From CAYNRQ01 sp964399875 (GTDB lineage: Archaea; Aenigmatarchaeota; Aenigmatarchaeia; QMZP01), in contig CAYNRQ010000066.1 of NCBI GenBank assembly GCA_964399875.1, positions 1-5,862 of the forward strand: DNA of 5,862 nt. The letters run 5' to 3'. Both the position numbers and the translations under genes were made by a program. The notes under the pieces were generated by a model. That model was not told the origin of the DNA. It was given only the letters and a program-made list of their open reading frames with translations, and made no database searches. The first letter of the stretch is position 1. Every line of letters starts with the position of its first letter. This document shows positions 1 to 5,794 of this stretch, piece after piece.

Positions 1-3000
1 TTAAGCTGTTGTTTTCGTTTCCAGAAGAGTCATTTGCGTATATGGTTACATTGTATTGCCCTATTGAATTGCATTGATAGCTAAGATTGTAAACGTCATC
101 ACCCATGGGATCTAGGGTTTCGTTTGTATAGGAATCCTGTGGTATGCCTATATACGCCCATACTGTGTGCGTTGCATTATTATCACTAACATTGGCTGTT
201 ATATTCGCATACCCGTATCTGTTCAGGAAGGTCGGGTCAACGGTCTCGTTTGTTATATCCGGTTCTGTGATGTCACCAATGTTTATGTACTTTGTTTCTG
301 TTGTGTTTGGGTTTCCATCATCATCAGTAGCTGTGAACCTGTATGCAATGGTTTTGAGTTCTGCGGAGGAAGGTATCTGGAGTGTTGTGTTGCTCCAGTC
401 AGGATTGGAAGAGAATGTTCCTGAATCTGCTGTTGCAAAGTTTCCTGAAACATTCCATTCGAATGTCCAGGAGTCAAGTCCGCTGCTGTCAGACCAGTTG
501 CAGTAGAATTTAACCCAGTCCAGAGGGTCTGGGTTGGATGTGTTGGAACCAAGGTTGTTGTACTGGGGCGGGACTGTGTCCAAGAAGAATACATAGTATC
601 CTGTTATGCTATCTCCTGTATCATTAGTCAGTATATTTCCATAAGGATCTGTTAATGCAGCATAAACCCTGTAATAACCTGCAGCAGAATTTGTGGTATT
701 CCATGGGTTTAAATTCCATATAGAAGCAAGCGAAAGGGGTTCTGACACATTGATGGTTCTTTTTGTTCCTGTTTCTGTGTCGTTTACTTGCGTGGAAACA
801 ACATTAAGTGTTTCATTATCCAGTATCTGCATGAGCAGGTAACCTGATATGTTTGTGGAGCCTGTGTCATTTAAAGTGTTTGAAAGGGTTTCCTCTGTGA
901 GGTTCTCCATAGTAGGTGTTGAAGTAACCCATTGCCTTCCGTATATGTTCAATGGTTCACCAAAGACCAGCCATCCAACCACTTCAGGGTTGCCGTCTTT
1001 TTCTGTGGTATCACATATTTCTTCTTCCACACCAAAATCAACAGAGCTTGTTGTTGGGTTGTTGTATCTAAGGTAAGAGTTATCACCACCGCTAACGGTC
1101 TGAGTGCTTGCAACAAGCACAGGTGGATTGGTTACTGTTATGGAAAAGGTTTGTTTGGTCCATGTGCACTCATAAGGTGAGGCACAATAATCAGCATAAC
1201 GGTCAACATTAGCTGTAGTGCCTGCCTGAAACCCTATCCCATTGATACTACCAGTGCCTGTTTCCACAGCTACCCATCCTAACATTTCTGGTCCGTGCAC
1301 ATCTGACTGTGTTTCGTCCTCGTTAAAGGACACCTGAAAGGTCGTGGTTCCTATGCTTTGATGCCTGGTTTTTGCATAATCTGAATCATCATAAGCCATT
1401 GTCTGGGATATAACAGCAGGGGCAGAAGGGAAGTCTGTAATCCTGTAGGTAATAGTGTCCCAGCTGTCTGTAACAGCTTTTCCGCTGGTTGCACTGGTTG
1501 AATAGTTGCCTGCTTCTATCCTCTTACCTCCCGGAAGAACCCATGTGCCGTTTTCAATCACTATATAACTGATGTTTTCATATGGATGCGAATCATCCCT
1601 GCATCCTGCTTCATTTGGTTCCTGCAGCTTGAACTGGAAGCTGCTCTGGGTTACTCCCTGAACCCTTCCCACAACCTCTTCATCCTGGTTTGCAGCAAAG
1701 TCAGCAGGACCGTGCACCACGACCGGTGTTTCATAGCTGTTGGTAAGGTTTATATCATGCCATGTAGTGTTGATTTGTGTGACATTTGCCTCACCTATAA
1801 GCCTCCATGCATTTGCAAAGCTGCTTGCTGAGGAAGCAGCAGGGTTCCCATAATACATGTATATTGTTCTCTCCTCAGAAGCTGAAAGGTTGAGCTTTAC
1901 ATATATTGATGTATTGCTCTCATTACAGTCCTTTTCTATCCAGAAACCAAGCTCTGTTGAACTGTCATTGTCCCGGAACCTGATGTCAGAACAATCTGAA
2001 TTCATCTTTCCTGCAGCAATAAGGCTTTTGGTGTCAATAGTGAGATTCACAGCATAATCTGTCAGGGATGTAGCTGAATTCTCTGTTATATTTATTGGCA
2101 TTCTGTATGACCAGTCAAGGGTGACATTGTCATTAGCGCCATAGGAACTCTGGACTGTTTGCATGGATATGGTTGCATTGGCCTTTATGCTGAAGTTCTT
2201 TGGATAATCCTTCATGGTTTCATTGGGATTTGCAGATGTATCGCTTGCTGTAACATAGTATGAGTAATTGCCCCATTGCCATGTATCAGTAAAATTGACT
2301 TCGAATATATCGCCAGAAACCCAGCTCATGTTCAAGATGAAAGATGTACCATTAGGATAGGTTATGTTTGCCTGAACAGTATCAGGATCAACACCAACAT
2401 TATCTGTTATGTTTGTTTGTATGGTTATGTTATAACCATATCCTGTAACGTTTGGTGTTGCATTAAACCAGTTTATGCTCGGGGGTACAAAATCATCCTC
2501 GAGCTGAATGTCAATGGTCTTTATATCTGTTTCATTCATGGCCCCCAGAGAATCATTTGCATAGAATCTGTATCCCACCTGTTTGCCTGAAAGGTGGCTT
2601 GGTATTACAATGGTTCTATTAGACCAGTTACCTGTTCCTGTAAACTGCTGAATAGTCTCATTTTCCCATTCCTCTGTTAATGTCCCGTTCCATGAAAATA
2701 TCCATGTATTGAGTCCGTCACTGTCCTGCCAGTATGCGTAGAATTTTACGCTATCGCCAACACTTGGGTTTGAATTGTTTGCATCAAGATTTGACCATGC
2801 CGGTGAGTAGGTAACCGTGAGGTTATGTCCAGTTGAATTGGCTTCGTCTGCGTTGCTTGAATTGCATTGAATCCTTAAACCGTATGCTCCTTCACCAGCA
2901 CCTGTTATCTGGAAATCATAGTTGTTTGATGTCTCTCCCTCCAGGCTGCCTATGTAATAATATGTGGTATTTGTGTAAATATCTGTATCGCTTGTTGGCG

Positions 3001-5773
3001 TGTTGGCCCAGTTGCCGCTGCTGTTGTCCTGAACTATTATGTAAACATCGCCAGCAGAAAAACCAAAACTCTCTGTGCAGTTTCCTGTAAGGGTAGTGGT
3101 GGTGCTGGGGGGTATGAGGATTTCTCCAAGGCTGCTTTCTGCTTCAAGGGTAGGGTTTCCGTAGCTTGTTGCGTTAGGCCATGTTATTGCCTGGCAACTG
3201 ATATCTGTTAGTTGGGAAGAACTTCCAGCCCATGTCTTATTAGCGGTTATCTTGCTGCCATTATCAGTTAGGTTATAGGTCCACCACTCTTTATAGTGAT
3301 TGGCTCCTGTTCCGTATTGTATATCAGAACTGCATTCTATTAAGGTCTTGTTCTCATTAACTGTTGTTCCTAGGCTGAATTGATAGTTTATAGTTGAGCC
3401 GGCAAGATCAAAGGCGTTGTTGTGCTGTACCAGACCGCCGGTCCCGTTCTCAAATTCAATAACATAAACACTTGCATTCAATGTACCCGCACTGCCATAA
3501 CCCCTGTCTGATGTAACCTCATTGGCTGCAGTGAAATTGACCCTTAAAGTGTTCTGGCTAACACCATCATTATTGTTCTTGAATGAGAATACAACGTAGC
3601 TGTTTGAGATGTTTGCATCGTGGTCTAGTGTATATGAATCTGTTTGGGCCCCTGAATGATAGAGTTCAAAATTGGTTACATTTGAGTTATCAAGGAAGCA
3701 AACAACAAAACCAGATGTTTCCCCGCTGGGGTTGTCTCCTGAAAGACAGTCTGATGCAAGCTCTCTTGTTAATTCAACTGTTGTTGATGATGATATATTT
3801 GCCCTTACATTGGATGCAGAGTTGCAGTCTGTATTTGTGGCAGCTATCTTTGTATTCCTGTGGACCTCTGCAAAACATTTAGTGCCATAGCTGCTGGGTA
3901 ATGCAGGAGACAATGTCACTGTTGCTTGTGTGGATGCTGTAGTCCATGAAGCAGTGAAATTCCAGACCTGTATATTATCAGCCTGTATTATTGAATAAGA
4001 AAACCATGTATCGGTTCCGGCATTGTATCTTGTTACATTTATTTGATTGGATAGGGGACTGCCTATCCATGTAGTCATAACTGTTCCCCAGTTGGGCACA
4101 CCATTTGCAGTGGTATCTCCTGAAAACCTTGTAGAAATAAAAGCCCTGCTTATGTTATATGTGTTTCTGAGTGTTATTGTAGTCTGTGTTGCGGTAAGCA
4201 AAACCCTGCCACTCTCTGCTTGAACATTTGTTGATGCACTGGCCTGGTTTCTGGCATAGGTTTTTACTCCACCGAAATCGAACTCCAGTATATGTTTGCC
4301 TGGAGTTAGAATCCTGCTGACTTCATAACCGGTTTCGTTACATTCATAATCATTAACAAAAACCATCCCGTTGGTTAGTTCTGTTGTTATGATATTGTTC
4401 CCGCACTTCAATTTCAGGAATTCCAGATCATCCCACGATGTGCCTTCTATGGGTCTTATTGTTAGGTTGGCCTTTCCAAAGGTATCGAATCTGACAGTCC
4501 AGTTCCCGCCAACAACAGGATAGCTCTGCACATTGAGTATTGTTATCTCAACCTCATAGGTTTGATTGCTTAGAAAGGGTACAATCCACTCTATCCTGTC
4601 AATAAGACTGTTTCCATTCTTATCGATATATTTGATATTCTCAACAGGCTGTTTGCTGCCATCAGCAATATGATAAAGTTTTATGTTTTCCTTCTCTGTT
4701 TCGTATTCTATATCAGTATGTGCTGTTATATCCTGATAATGTATATCTGAATGTACTATTATCTGCTTTTTATAGGGTGATATATCTATTTCATCTATCT
4801 GGGGAGGGTCAGTATAGTATTCAAGTTCTATTTGATCAGCACTACTCAACATCTCTATTCTTATTCCTTTAGGTATATACTCTAAAGACTTCAGCGCAAT
4901 ACTGCGAACGCTTACACCAAATGCAGATTCGGGTATATTGATTGTTAGATTGTTTGTTACGTTGTTTAGTCTTATTCTCTTAATCCATTTTACAGGTTTT
5001 TCTATCTCTGCTTCGTATTGTATATCTTCTAATTCAATGATTTCTATCTCGTCCTGCGAACTCAGTTCTGATTGTTTACAGTGCGTGCCTGTTGCATTTT
5101 CTGTTTCGTTCTCTTCTGGAATTTCTGTTATGTTTGTGGTATTTTCTATCACATTTGTTTTGTTTTTTGTAACCGGTTCTGTTAATTCAAAAAAAATCGT
5201 GTCATTATAGCTCGGGAAAAGGTTTGCTGATAAGTTACCAGTATATGTGATATTTATAAGGTAGTTTCCAACAGTCAGTCCGGACGTGTTGAAATTAAAT
5301 TCAGCCCACCCTGAGCTATTTGTTATATTGCCGATTTCAATGTTTTCTGATATTAAAGAGAGCATCTGATTTGAAATTGCGGTTTGATTTTCATAGGTGA
5401 GAAGAGCTCTGATATTCAATATATGAGAAAAAAATTCTGAAACAACATGAGATATATGTGTTAAAATATCTGATTCATTTTTCGGTTTTTTGATACTTAT
5501 ATTTAGAATATTATTAGAATTATTCAAGGATAAATTGGATATTGTTTCATGAACAGGTTCTGTATTGTTTTCAGTAAAATAATTTATTAATTCCTGGGTT
5601 GTTAGATTCTGAATGTCTGTATTATTTTGACTTGCATTATATGCAAAAACAACGGACATGTACTGCGCAAATACAAAAAACAAAACAGAAATCAGGAACA
5701 ATAACAGCAGGTTTGAAGTTGCTTTGTTAAAAGAAAGGTTAGTATTAATGCTATATTCAACAAGTCCGGACAT
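1..5773 (-). CDS. Giant modular archaeal surface protein, partial (3' end beyond window)
   Basis: One uninterrupted frame of 1924 codons from the ATG at 5773-5771 to the left edge; the stop lies outside the window. An in-frame TAA three codons upstream (5785-5783), with no other start between, fixes the ATG as the first possible start. The protein opens with a hydrophobic segment at residues 22-44 and continues as Asn/Thr/Ser-rich beta domains: N-terminal Ig-like segment, acidic linker, a 250-residue module with an EF-hand-like loop, four tandem beta repeats, a Cys-bracketed domain, an A-B domain pair, DUF2341, three H-type-lectin-like repeats, a beta domain, and a second A-B pair. By hand count there are about 100 N-X-S/T sequons and 19 cysteines. 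No catalytic motif is visible. The likely role is adhesion or cell-surface structure (inference). Arg is almost always AGA or AGG. The missing 3' part could carry more repeats or a C-terminal anchor. Confidence is high that it is one coding sequence and moderate for the role. Confidence 0.93.
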   Translation of the reverse strand, partial: MSGLVEYSINTNLSFNKATSNLLLLFLISVLFFVFAQYMSVVFAYNASQNNTDIQNLTTQELINYFTENNTEPVHETISNLSLNNSNNILNISIKKPKNESDILTHISHVVSEFFSHILNIRALLTYENQTAISNQMLSLISENIEIGNITNSSGWAEFNFNTSGLTVGNYLINITYTGNLSANLFPSYNDTIFFELTEPVTKNKTNVIENTTNITEIPEENETENATGTHCKQSELSSQDEIEIIELEDIQYEAEIEKPVKWIKRIRLNNVTNNLTINIPESAFGVSVRSIALKSLEYIPKGIRIEMLSSADQIELEYYTDPPQIDEIDISPYKKQIIVHSDIHYQDITAHTDIEYETEKENIKLYHIADGSKQPVENIKYIDKNGNSLIDRIEWIVPFLSNQTYEVEITILNVQSYPVVGGNWTVRFDTFGKANLTIRPIEGTSWDDLEFLKLKCGNNIITTELTNGMVFVNDYECNETGYEVSRILTPGKHILEFDFGGVKTYARNQASASTNVQAESGRVLLTATQTTITLRNTYNISRAFISTRFSGDTTANGVPNWGTVMTTWIGSPLSNQINVTRYNAGTDTWFSYSIIQADNIQVWNFTASWTTASTQATVTLSPALPSSYGTKCFAEVHRNTKIAATNTDCNSASNVRANISSSTTVELTRELASDCLSGDNPSGETSGFVVCFLDNSNVTNFELYHSGAQTDSYTLDHDANISNSYVVFSFKNNNDGVSQNTLRVNFTAANEVTSDRGYGSAGTLNASVYVIEFENGTGGLVQHNNAFDLAGSTINYQFSLGTTVNENKTLIECSSDIQYGTGANHYKEWWTYNLTDNGSKITANKTWAGSSSQLTDISCQAITWPNATSYGNPTLEAESSLGEILIPPSTTTTLTGNCTESFGFSAGDVYIIVQDNSSGNWANTPTSDTDIYTNTTYYYIGSLEGETSNNYDFQITGAGEGAYGLRIQCNSSNADEANSTGHNLTVTYSPAWSNLDANNSNPSVGDSVKFYAYWQDSDGLNTWIFSWNGTLTEEWENETIQQFTGTGNWSNRTIVIPSHLSGKQVGYRFYANDSLGAMNETDIKTIDIQLEDDFVPPSINWFNATPNVTGYGYNITIQTNITDNVGVDPDTVQANITYPNGTSFILNMSWVSGDIFEVNFTDTWQWGNYSYYVTASDTSANPNETMKDYPKNFSIKANATISMQTVQSSYGANDNVTLDWSYRMPINITENSATSLTDYAVNLTIDTKSLIAAGKMNSDCSDIRFRDNDSSTELGFWIEKDCNESNTSIYVKLNLSASEERTIYMYYGNPAASSASSFANAWRLIGEANVTQINTTWHDINLTNSYETPVVVHGPADFAANQDEEVVGRVQGVTQSSFQFKLQEPNEAGCRDDSHPYENISYIVIENGTWVLPGGKRIEAGNYSTSATSGKAVTDSWDTITYRITDFPSAPAVISQTMAYDDSDYAKTRHQSIGTTTFQVSFNEDETQSDVHGPEMLGWVAVETGTGSINGIGFQAGTTANVDRYADYCASPYECTWTKQTFSITVTNPPVLVASTQTVSGGDNSYLRYNNPTTSSVDFGVEEEICDTTEKDGNPEVVGWLVFGEPLNIYGRQWVTSTPTMENLTEETLSNTLNDTGSTNISGYLLMQILDNETLNVVSTQVNDTETGTKRTINVSEPLSLASIWNLNPWNTTNSAAGYYRVYAALTDPYGNILTNDTGDSITGYYVFFLDTVPPQYNNLGSNTSNPDPLDWVKFYCNWSDSSGLDSWTFEWNVSGNFATADSGTFSSNPDWSNTTLQIPSSAELKTIAYRFTATDDDGNPNTTETKYINIGDITEPDITNETVDPTFLNRYGYANITANVSDNNATHTVWAYIGIPQDSYTNETLDPMGDDVYNLSYQCNSIGQYNVTIYANDSSGNENNSL
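2..277 (-). repeat. Domain B, copy 2 (cut by window edge)
   Basis: Residues 1833-1924, reaching the window edge. The motifs are EPDITNETVDPTFLNRYGYA, NITANVSDNNAT, VWAYIGIP, then SIGQYNVTIYANDSSGNENS. It corresponds to B1 (YGYNITI...ITDN...ANITYPNGT...GNYSYYVTASDTSANPNE). C1901 may pair with C1758 of A2, since neither has a partner in its own domain; both are absent from A1-B1. What follows is unknown. Confidence 0.62.
278..574 (-). repeat. Domain A, copy 2
   Basis: Residues 1734-1832. The motifs are NTSNPDPLDWVKFYCNWSDS, SGLDSWTFEWNVSG, DWSNTTLQIPSS, then YRFTATDDDGNPNTTET. It aligns along its full length with domain A copy 1. Shared points are S-N-P, VKFY, W-x-D-S-x-G-L-x-[ST]-W-x-F-x-W-N, W-S-N-x-T-[IL]-x-I-P-S and YRF-x-A-x-D. 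C1758 replaces the Ala of copy 1 after VKFY. Confidence 0.7.
575..916 (-). other. Beta domain between lectin-like repeats and A2
   Basis: Residues 1620-1733. It contains NISGYLLMQILDNETLNVVS, an INVSEPLSLASIWN stretch, AAGYYRVYAALTDPYGN and GYYVFFLDTV. The 'G-Y-Y-R-V-x-A-x-L-x-D-x-x-G-N' strand and turn is typical of Ig-like surface domains. Sequons return at N1624 after a 200-residue absence. I do not recognise a named family. Confidence 0.4.
938..1156 (-). repeat. H-type-lectin-like repeat 3 of 3
   Basis: Residues 1540-1612. It runs KQTFSITVTNPPVLVASTQT, YLRYNNPTTSSVDFGVEEEI, then GNPEVVGWLVFGEP. E1597 matches E1399 and E1496 (spacing 97, then 101). The His three residues before the Glu in repeats 1 and 2 is Gly here, so the motif has decayed or specialised. 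One cysteine (C1587) and no sequons. Confidence 0.5.
1205..1471 (-). repeat. H-type-lectin-like repeat 2 of 3
   Basis: Residues 1435-1523. It runs SWDTITYRITDFPSAPAVIS, IGTTTFQVSFNED, VHGPEMLGWVAVETG and FQAGTT. H1493 and E1496 match H1396 and E1399 of repeat 1 at a period of 97 residues. It has no N-glycosylation sequon. It is followed by a short Cys-containing insert, C1530-A-S-P-Y-E-C1536, before repeat 3. Confidence 0.55.
1505..1765 (-). repeat. H-type-lectin-like repeat 1 of 3
   Basis: Residues 1337-1423. The order is W-H-D-I-N-L, PVVVHGPADF, VGRVQGVTQSSFQFKLQEPN, then H1396-P-Y-E1399-N-I-S-Y-I-V-I-E and an AG at the end. The pattern 'W-x-x-[IV]-x-[FL]...P-V-V...R-V-x-x-[VI]-x-x-x-x-F-x-[FV]...H-x-x-E...[YW]-[IVL]-[AV]' recalls H-type (discoidin) lectin domains. 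N1400 in this motif is a sequon, so this copy may be glycosylated close to the putative binding loop. Family assignment is by pattern only. Confidence 0.55.
1805..2119 (-). other. DUF2341 domain
   Basis: Residues about 1219-1323. It matches the DUF2341 pattern I know: W-x-Y-R-x-P-I-x-I at the start, a central SDCSDIRFRDND with D-I-R-F (1263-1266), then GFWIEKDC with W1278 and E1280, VKL, and the closing IYMYYGNP (Y1307-G1309). DUF2341 is a beta domain of surface proteins in archaea and bacteria that often sits next to lectin-like domains and may bind carbohydrate; its exact function is unproven. C1261 and C1283 could pair. It leads straight into the lectin-like repeats, so the two may form one binding head (inference). 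Confidence 0.85.
2177..2491 (-). repeat. Domain B, copy 1
   Basis: Residues 1095-1199. It begins FVPPSINWFNATPNVTGYGY and continues NITIQTNITDNVGVDPDTVQ, ANITYPNGT, then closes WGNYSYYVTASDTSANPNET. This matches the archaeal/bacterial Ig-like pattern 'P-x-I...V...I-T-x-x-[VI]-[ST]-D-N...V-x-[AV]-x-[IV]...G-x-Y-x-[VY]-x-[VI]-x-A-x-D-x-[AS]-x-N'. It follows A1 with no spacer, exactly as B2 follows A2. About ten sequons occur in about 105 residues, among the densest stretches of the protein. Confidence 0.65.
2492..2803 (-). repeat. Domain A, copy 1
   Basis: Residues 991-1094. Key motifs are NNSNPSVGDSVKFYAYWQDS, DGLNTWIFSWNGT, GNWSNRTIVIPSHLSGKQVG and YRFYANDSLGAMNET. These align without doubt to domain A copy 2 (residues 1734-1832): the VKFY motifs start at V1009 and V1754, 745 residues apart. 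The layout suggests an Ig/fibronectin-like sandwich with a conserved Trp core. The last four residues (LEDD) lead directly into domain B1. Confidence 0.7.
2819..3109 (-). other. Cys-bracketed beta domain
   Basis: Residues 889-985. Two cysteines bracket the fold: C899 in GNCTES and C970 in RIQCNSS. Between them are VYIIVQDNSSGNWANT and a YDFQITGAGEGAYGLR segment. A strand, 'VQ-D/N-S-S', W, then 'G-x-G-x-Y-x-[IL]-R-x-x-C' layout is something I recall from archaeal surface proteins, but I cannot name a family. It ends at NLTVTYSPAW, where unit A1 begins. Confidence 0.4.
3110..3361 (-). repeat. Tandem beta repeat 4 of 4
   Basis: Residues about 805-888. It opens NENKTLIECSSDIQYGTG, then WWTYNLTDNGSKITANKTW and QLTDISCQAITWPN, which follow the strand order of repeats 1-3. 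C814 and C860 could pair. It ends near ILIPPSTTTT, a Pro/Thr hinge leading into the next domain. This is the most diverged copy, and its membership of the series is the least certain. Confidence 0.38.
3362..3607 (-). repeat. Tandem beta repeat 3 of 4
   Basis: Residues about 723-804. It opens SNSYVVFSFKNNNDGVSQNT and continues through LRVNFTAANEV, ASVYVIEFENGTGGLVQHNN and a closing strand STINYQFSLGTTV. The VYVIEF...G-x-V-Q motif is the clearest form of the repeat's conserved strand and corresponds to FSYSIIQ in repeat 1 and FVVCFLD in repeat 2. There are no cysteines. Confidence 0.45.
3608..3901 (-). repeat. Tandem beta repeat 2 of 4, four-cysteine version
   Basis: Residues about 625-722. 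It opens SYGTKCFAEVHRNTK and continues with RANISSSTTVELTREL, SGFVVCFLDNSNVTNF and ELYHSG. The strand order matches repeat 1 (RAFIS, INVTR, FSYSII) and repeat 3 (YVVFSF, TLRVNF, VYVIEF). Unlike its neighbours it has four cysteines (C633, C650, C676, C692), enough for two disulfides within the domain. Role unknown. Confidence 0.45.
3902..4198 (-). repeat. Tandem beta repeat 1 of 4
   Basis: Residues about 526-624. The core is TTITLRNTYNISRAFISTRF, a loop with an alternating polar pattern, INVTRYNAGTDTWFSYSIIQ and then QVWNFTASW. This shares a pattern with the next three segments: a strand ending in an aromatic plus basic pair, a Gly/Asn-rich loop, a 'v-T-R' strand, then a hydrophobic strand of the type V-x-x-I-[EQ/F]. 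The repeats are diverged at residue level, so boundaries are approximate. Function unknown. Confidence 0.45.
4244..4999 (-). other. Conserved 250-residue archaeal surface module
   Basis: Residues 259-510. It begins VKWIKRIRLNNVTNNLTI and passes through YYTDPP...ISPYKKQIIVHSDIHY. It then has an EF-hand-like loop (384-395) leading into IEWIVPFLSNQTYEVEITIL, NVQSYPVVGGNWTVRFDT, a Cys pair C457/C478 (KLKCGN...YECNETGYEV), and ends PGKHILEFDFGG. I recognise this ordered set of motifs from large surface proteins of DPANN archaea, but I cannot attach a Pfam name and could not search. The two cysteines are 21 residues apart in adjacent predicted strands and could form a disulfide. The function is unknown; it is probably a structural or anchoring unit. 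Confidence 0.6.
4589..4624 (-). other. EF-hand-like calcium loop
   Basis: Residues 384-395 read DKNGNSLIDRIE. Ligand positions of a canonical 12-residue loop are filled: D at 1, N at 3, N at 5, D at 9, E at 12, with Ile at position 8. Position 6, usually Gly, is Ser. The loop is followed directly by W-I-V-P, not by a clear helix, so it is more like the isolated, dockerin or thrombospondin type of calcium loop in extracellular beta proteins than a paired EF-hand. Calcium binding is inferred. Confidence 0.5.
5000..5176 (-). other. Acidic, sequon-rich linker
   Basis: Residues 200-258. The first half carries five sequons in about 30 residues (NKT, NTT, NIT, NET, NAT). The second half is strongly acidic (runs such as DEIEIIELEDI) and contains the first cysteine, C232. 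It separates the N-terminal Ig-like segment from the conserved 250-residue module and is probably an extended, glycosylated spacer (inference). Confidence 0.5.
5177..5641 (-). other. Asn-rich N-terminal region with Ig-like beta segment
   Basis: Residues 45-199. Residues 45-127 are Asn-rich and low in complexity, with clusters such as SNLSLNNSNN and about nine sequons; they look poorly folded or glycosylated. Residues 128-199 look like a bacterial/archaeal Ig-like fold: the pattern GWAEFNFNTSGLTVGNYLINITYTGN is the usual 'G-x-F-x-F...GLxxGxYxIxxxYxG' signature of bacterial Ig-like domains. There is no cysteine anywhere in the first 231 residues. Asn is mostly AAT here, whereas later domains use more AAC. 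Confidence 0.55.
5642..5773 (-). other. Signal peptide or N-terminal membrane anchor
   Basis: Residues 1-44. Residues 22-44 form a continuous hydrophobic stretch (LLLLFLISVLFFVF... ending MSVVFA). V42-F43-A44 followed by Tyr fits a signal peptidase I site (small residues at -3 and -1), which would leave a mature protein starting YNAS. The region before it is unusually long (21 residues) and weakly charged, with only K17 positive and E6 negative. An uncleaved type II anchor is therefore a real alternative. Everything downstream looks extracellular: sequons, beta-rich sequence and no further hydrophobic helix within the window. Confidence 0.8.
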
Positions 5774-5778
5774 ATCAA

Positions 5779-5790
5779 AAAATTAATTTT
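5779..5790. repeat. 12-bp perfect palindrome between TATA element and start
   Basis: AAAATTAATTTT is its own reverse complement and lies between the TATA-like element and the ATG, where a repressor would block initiation. It consists only of A and T in an AT-rich stretch, so chance is a good explanation. Confidence 0.2.
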
Positions 5791-5794
5791 CTGA

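Noticed and set aside
1841..2119. DUF2341 as a catalytic domain
   Set aside because: No recognised active-site set is visible, and known DUF2341 proteins are surface proteins in which the domain has no shown enzymatic activity to my knowledge.
144..5210. Open frames of 66-120 codons on the plus strand and one of 103 codons on the minus strand (283-594)
   Set aside because: All overlap the 1924-codon gene in other frames. Their translations are Cys/Val/Leu-rich or low-complexity with no domain pattern, as expected from antisense or shifted reading of an Asn/Thr-rich gene.
5779..5790. Palindrome AAAATTAATTTT as a repressor operator
   Set aside because: It is perfect but made only of A and T in an AT-rich promoter, so chance is likely. 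Listed as a low-confidence repeat only.
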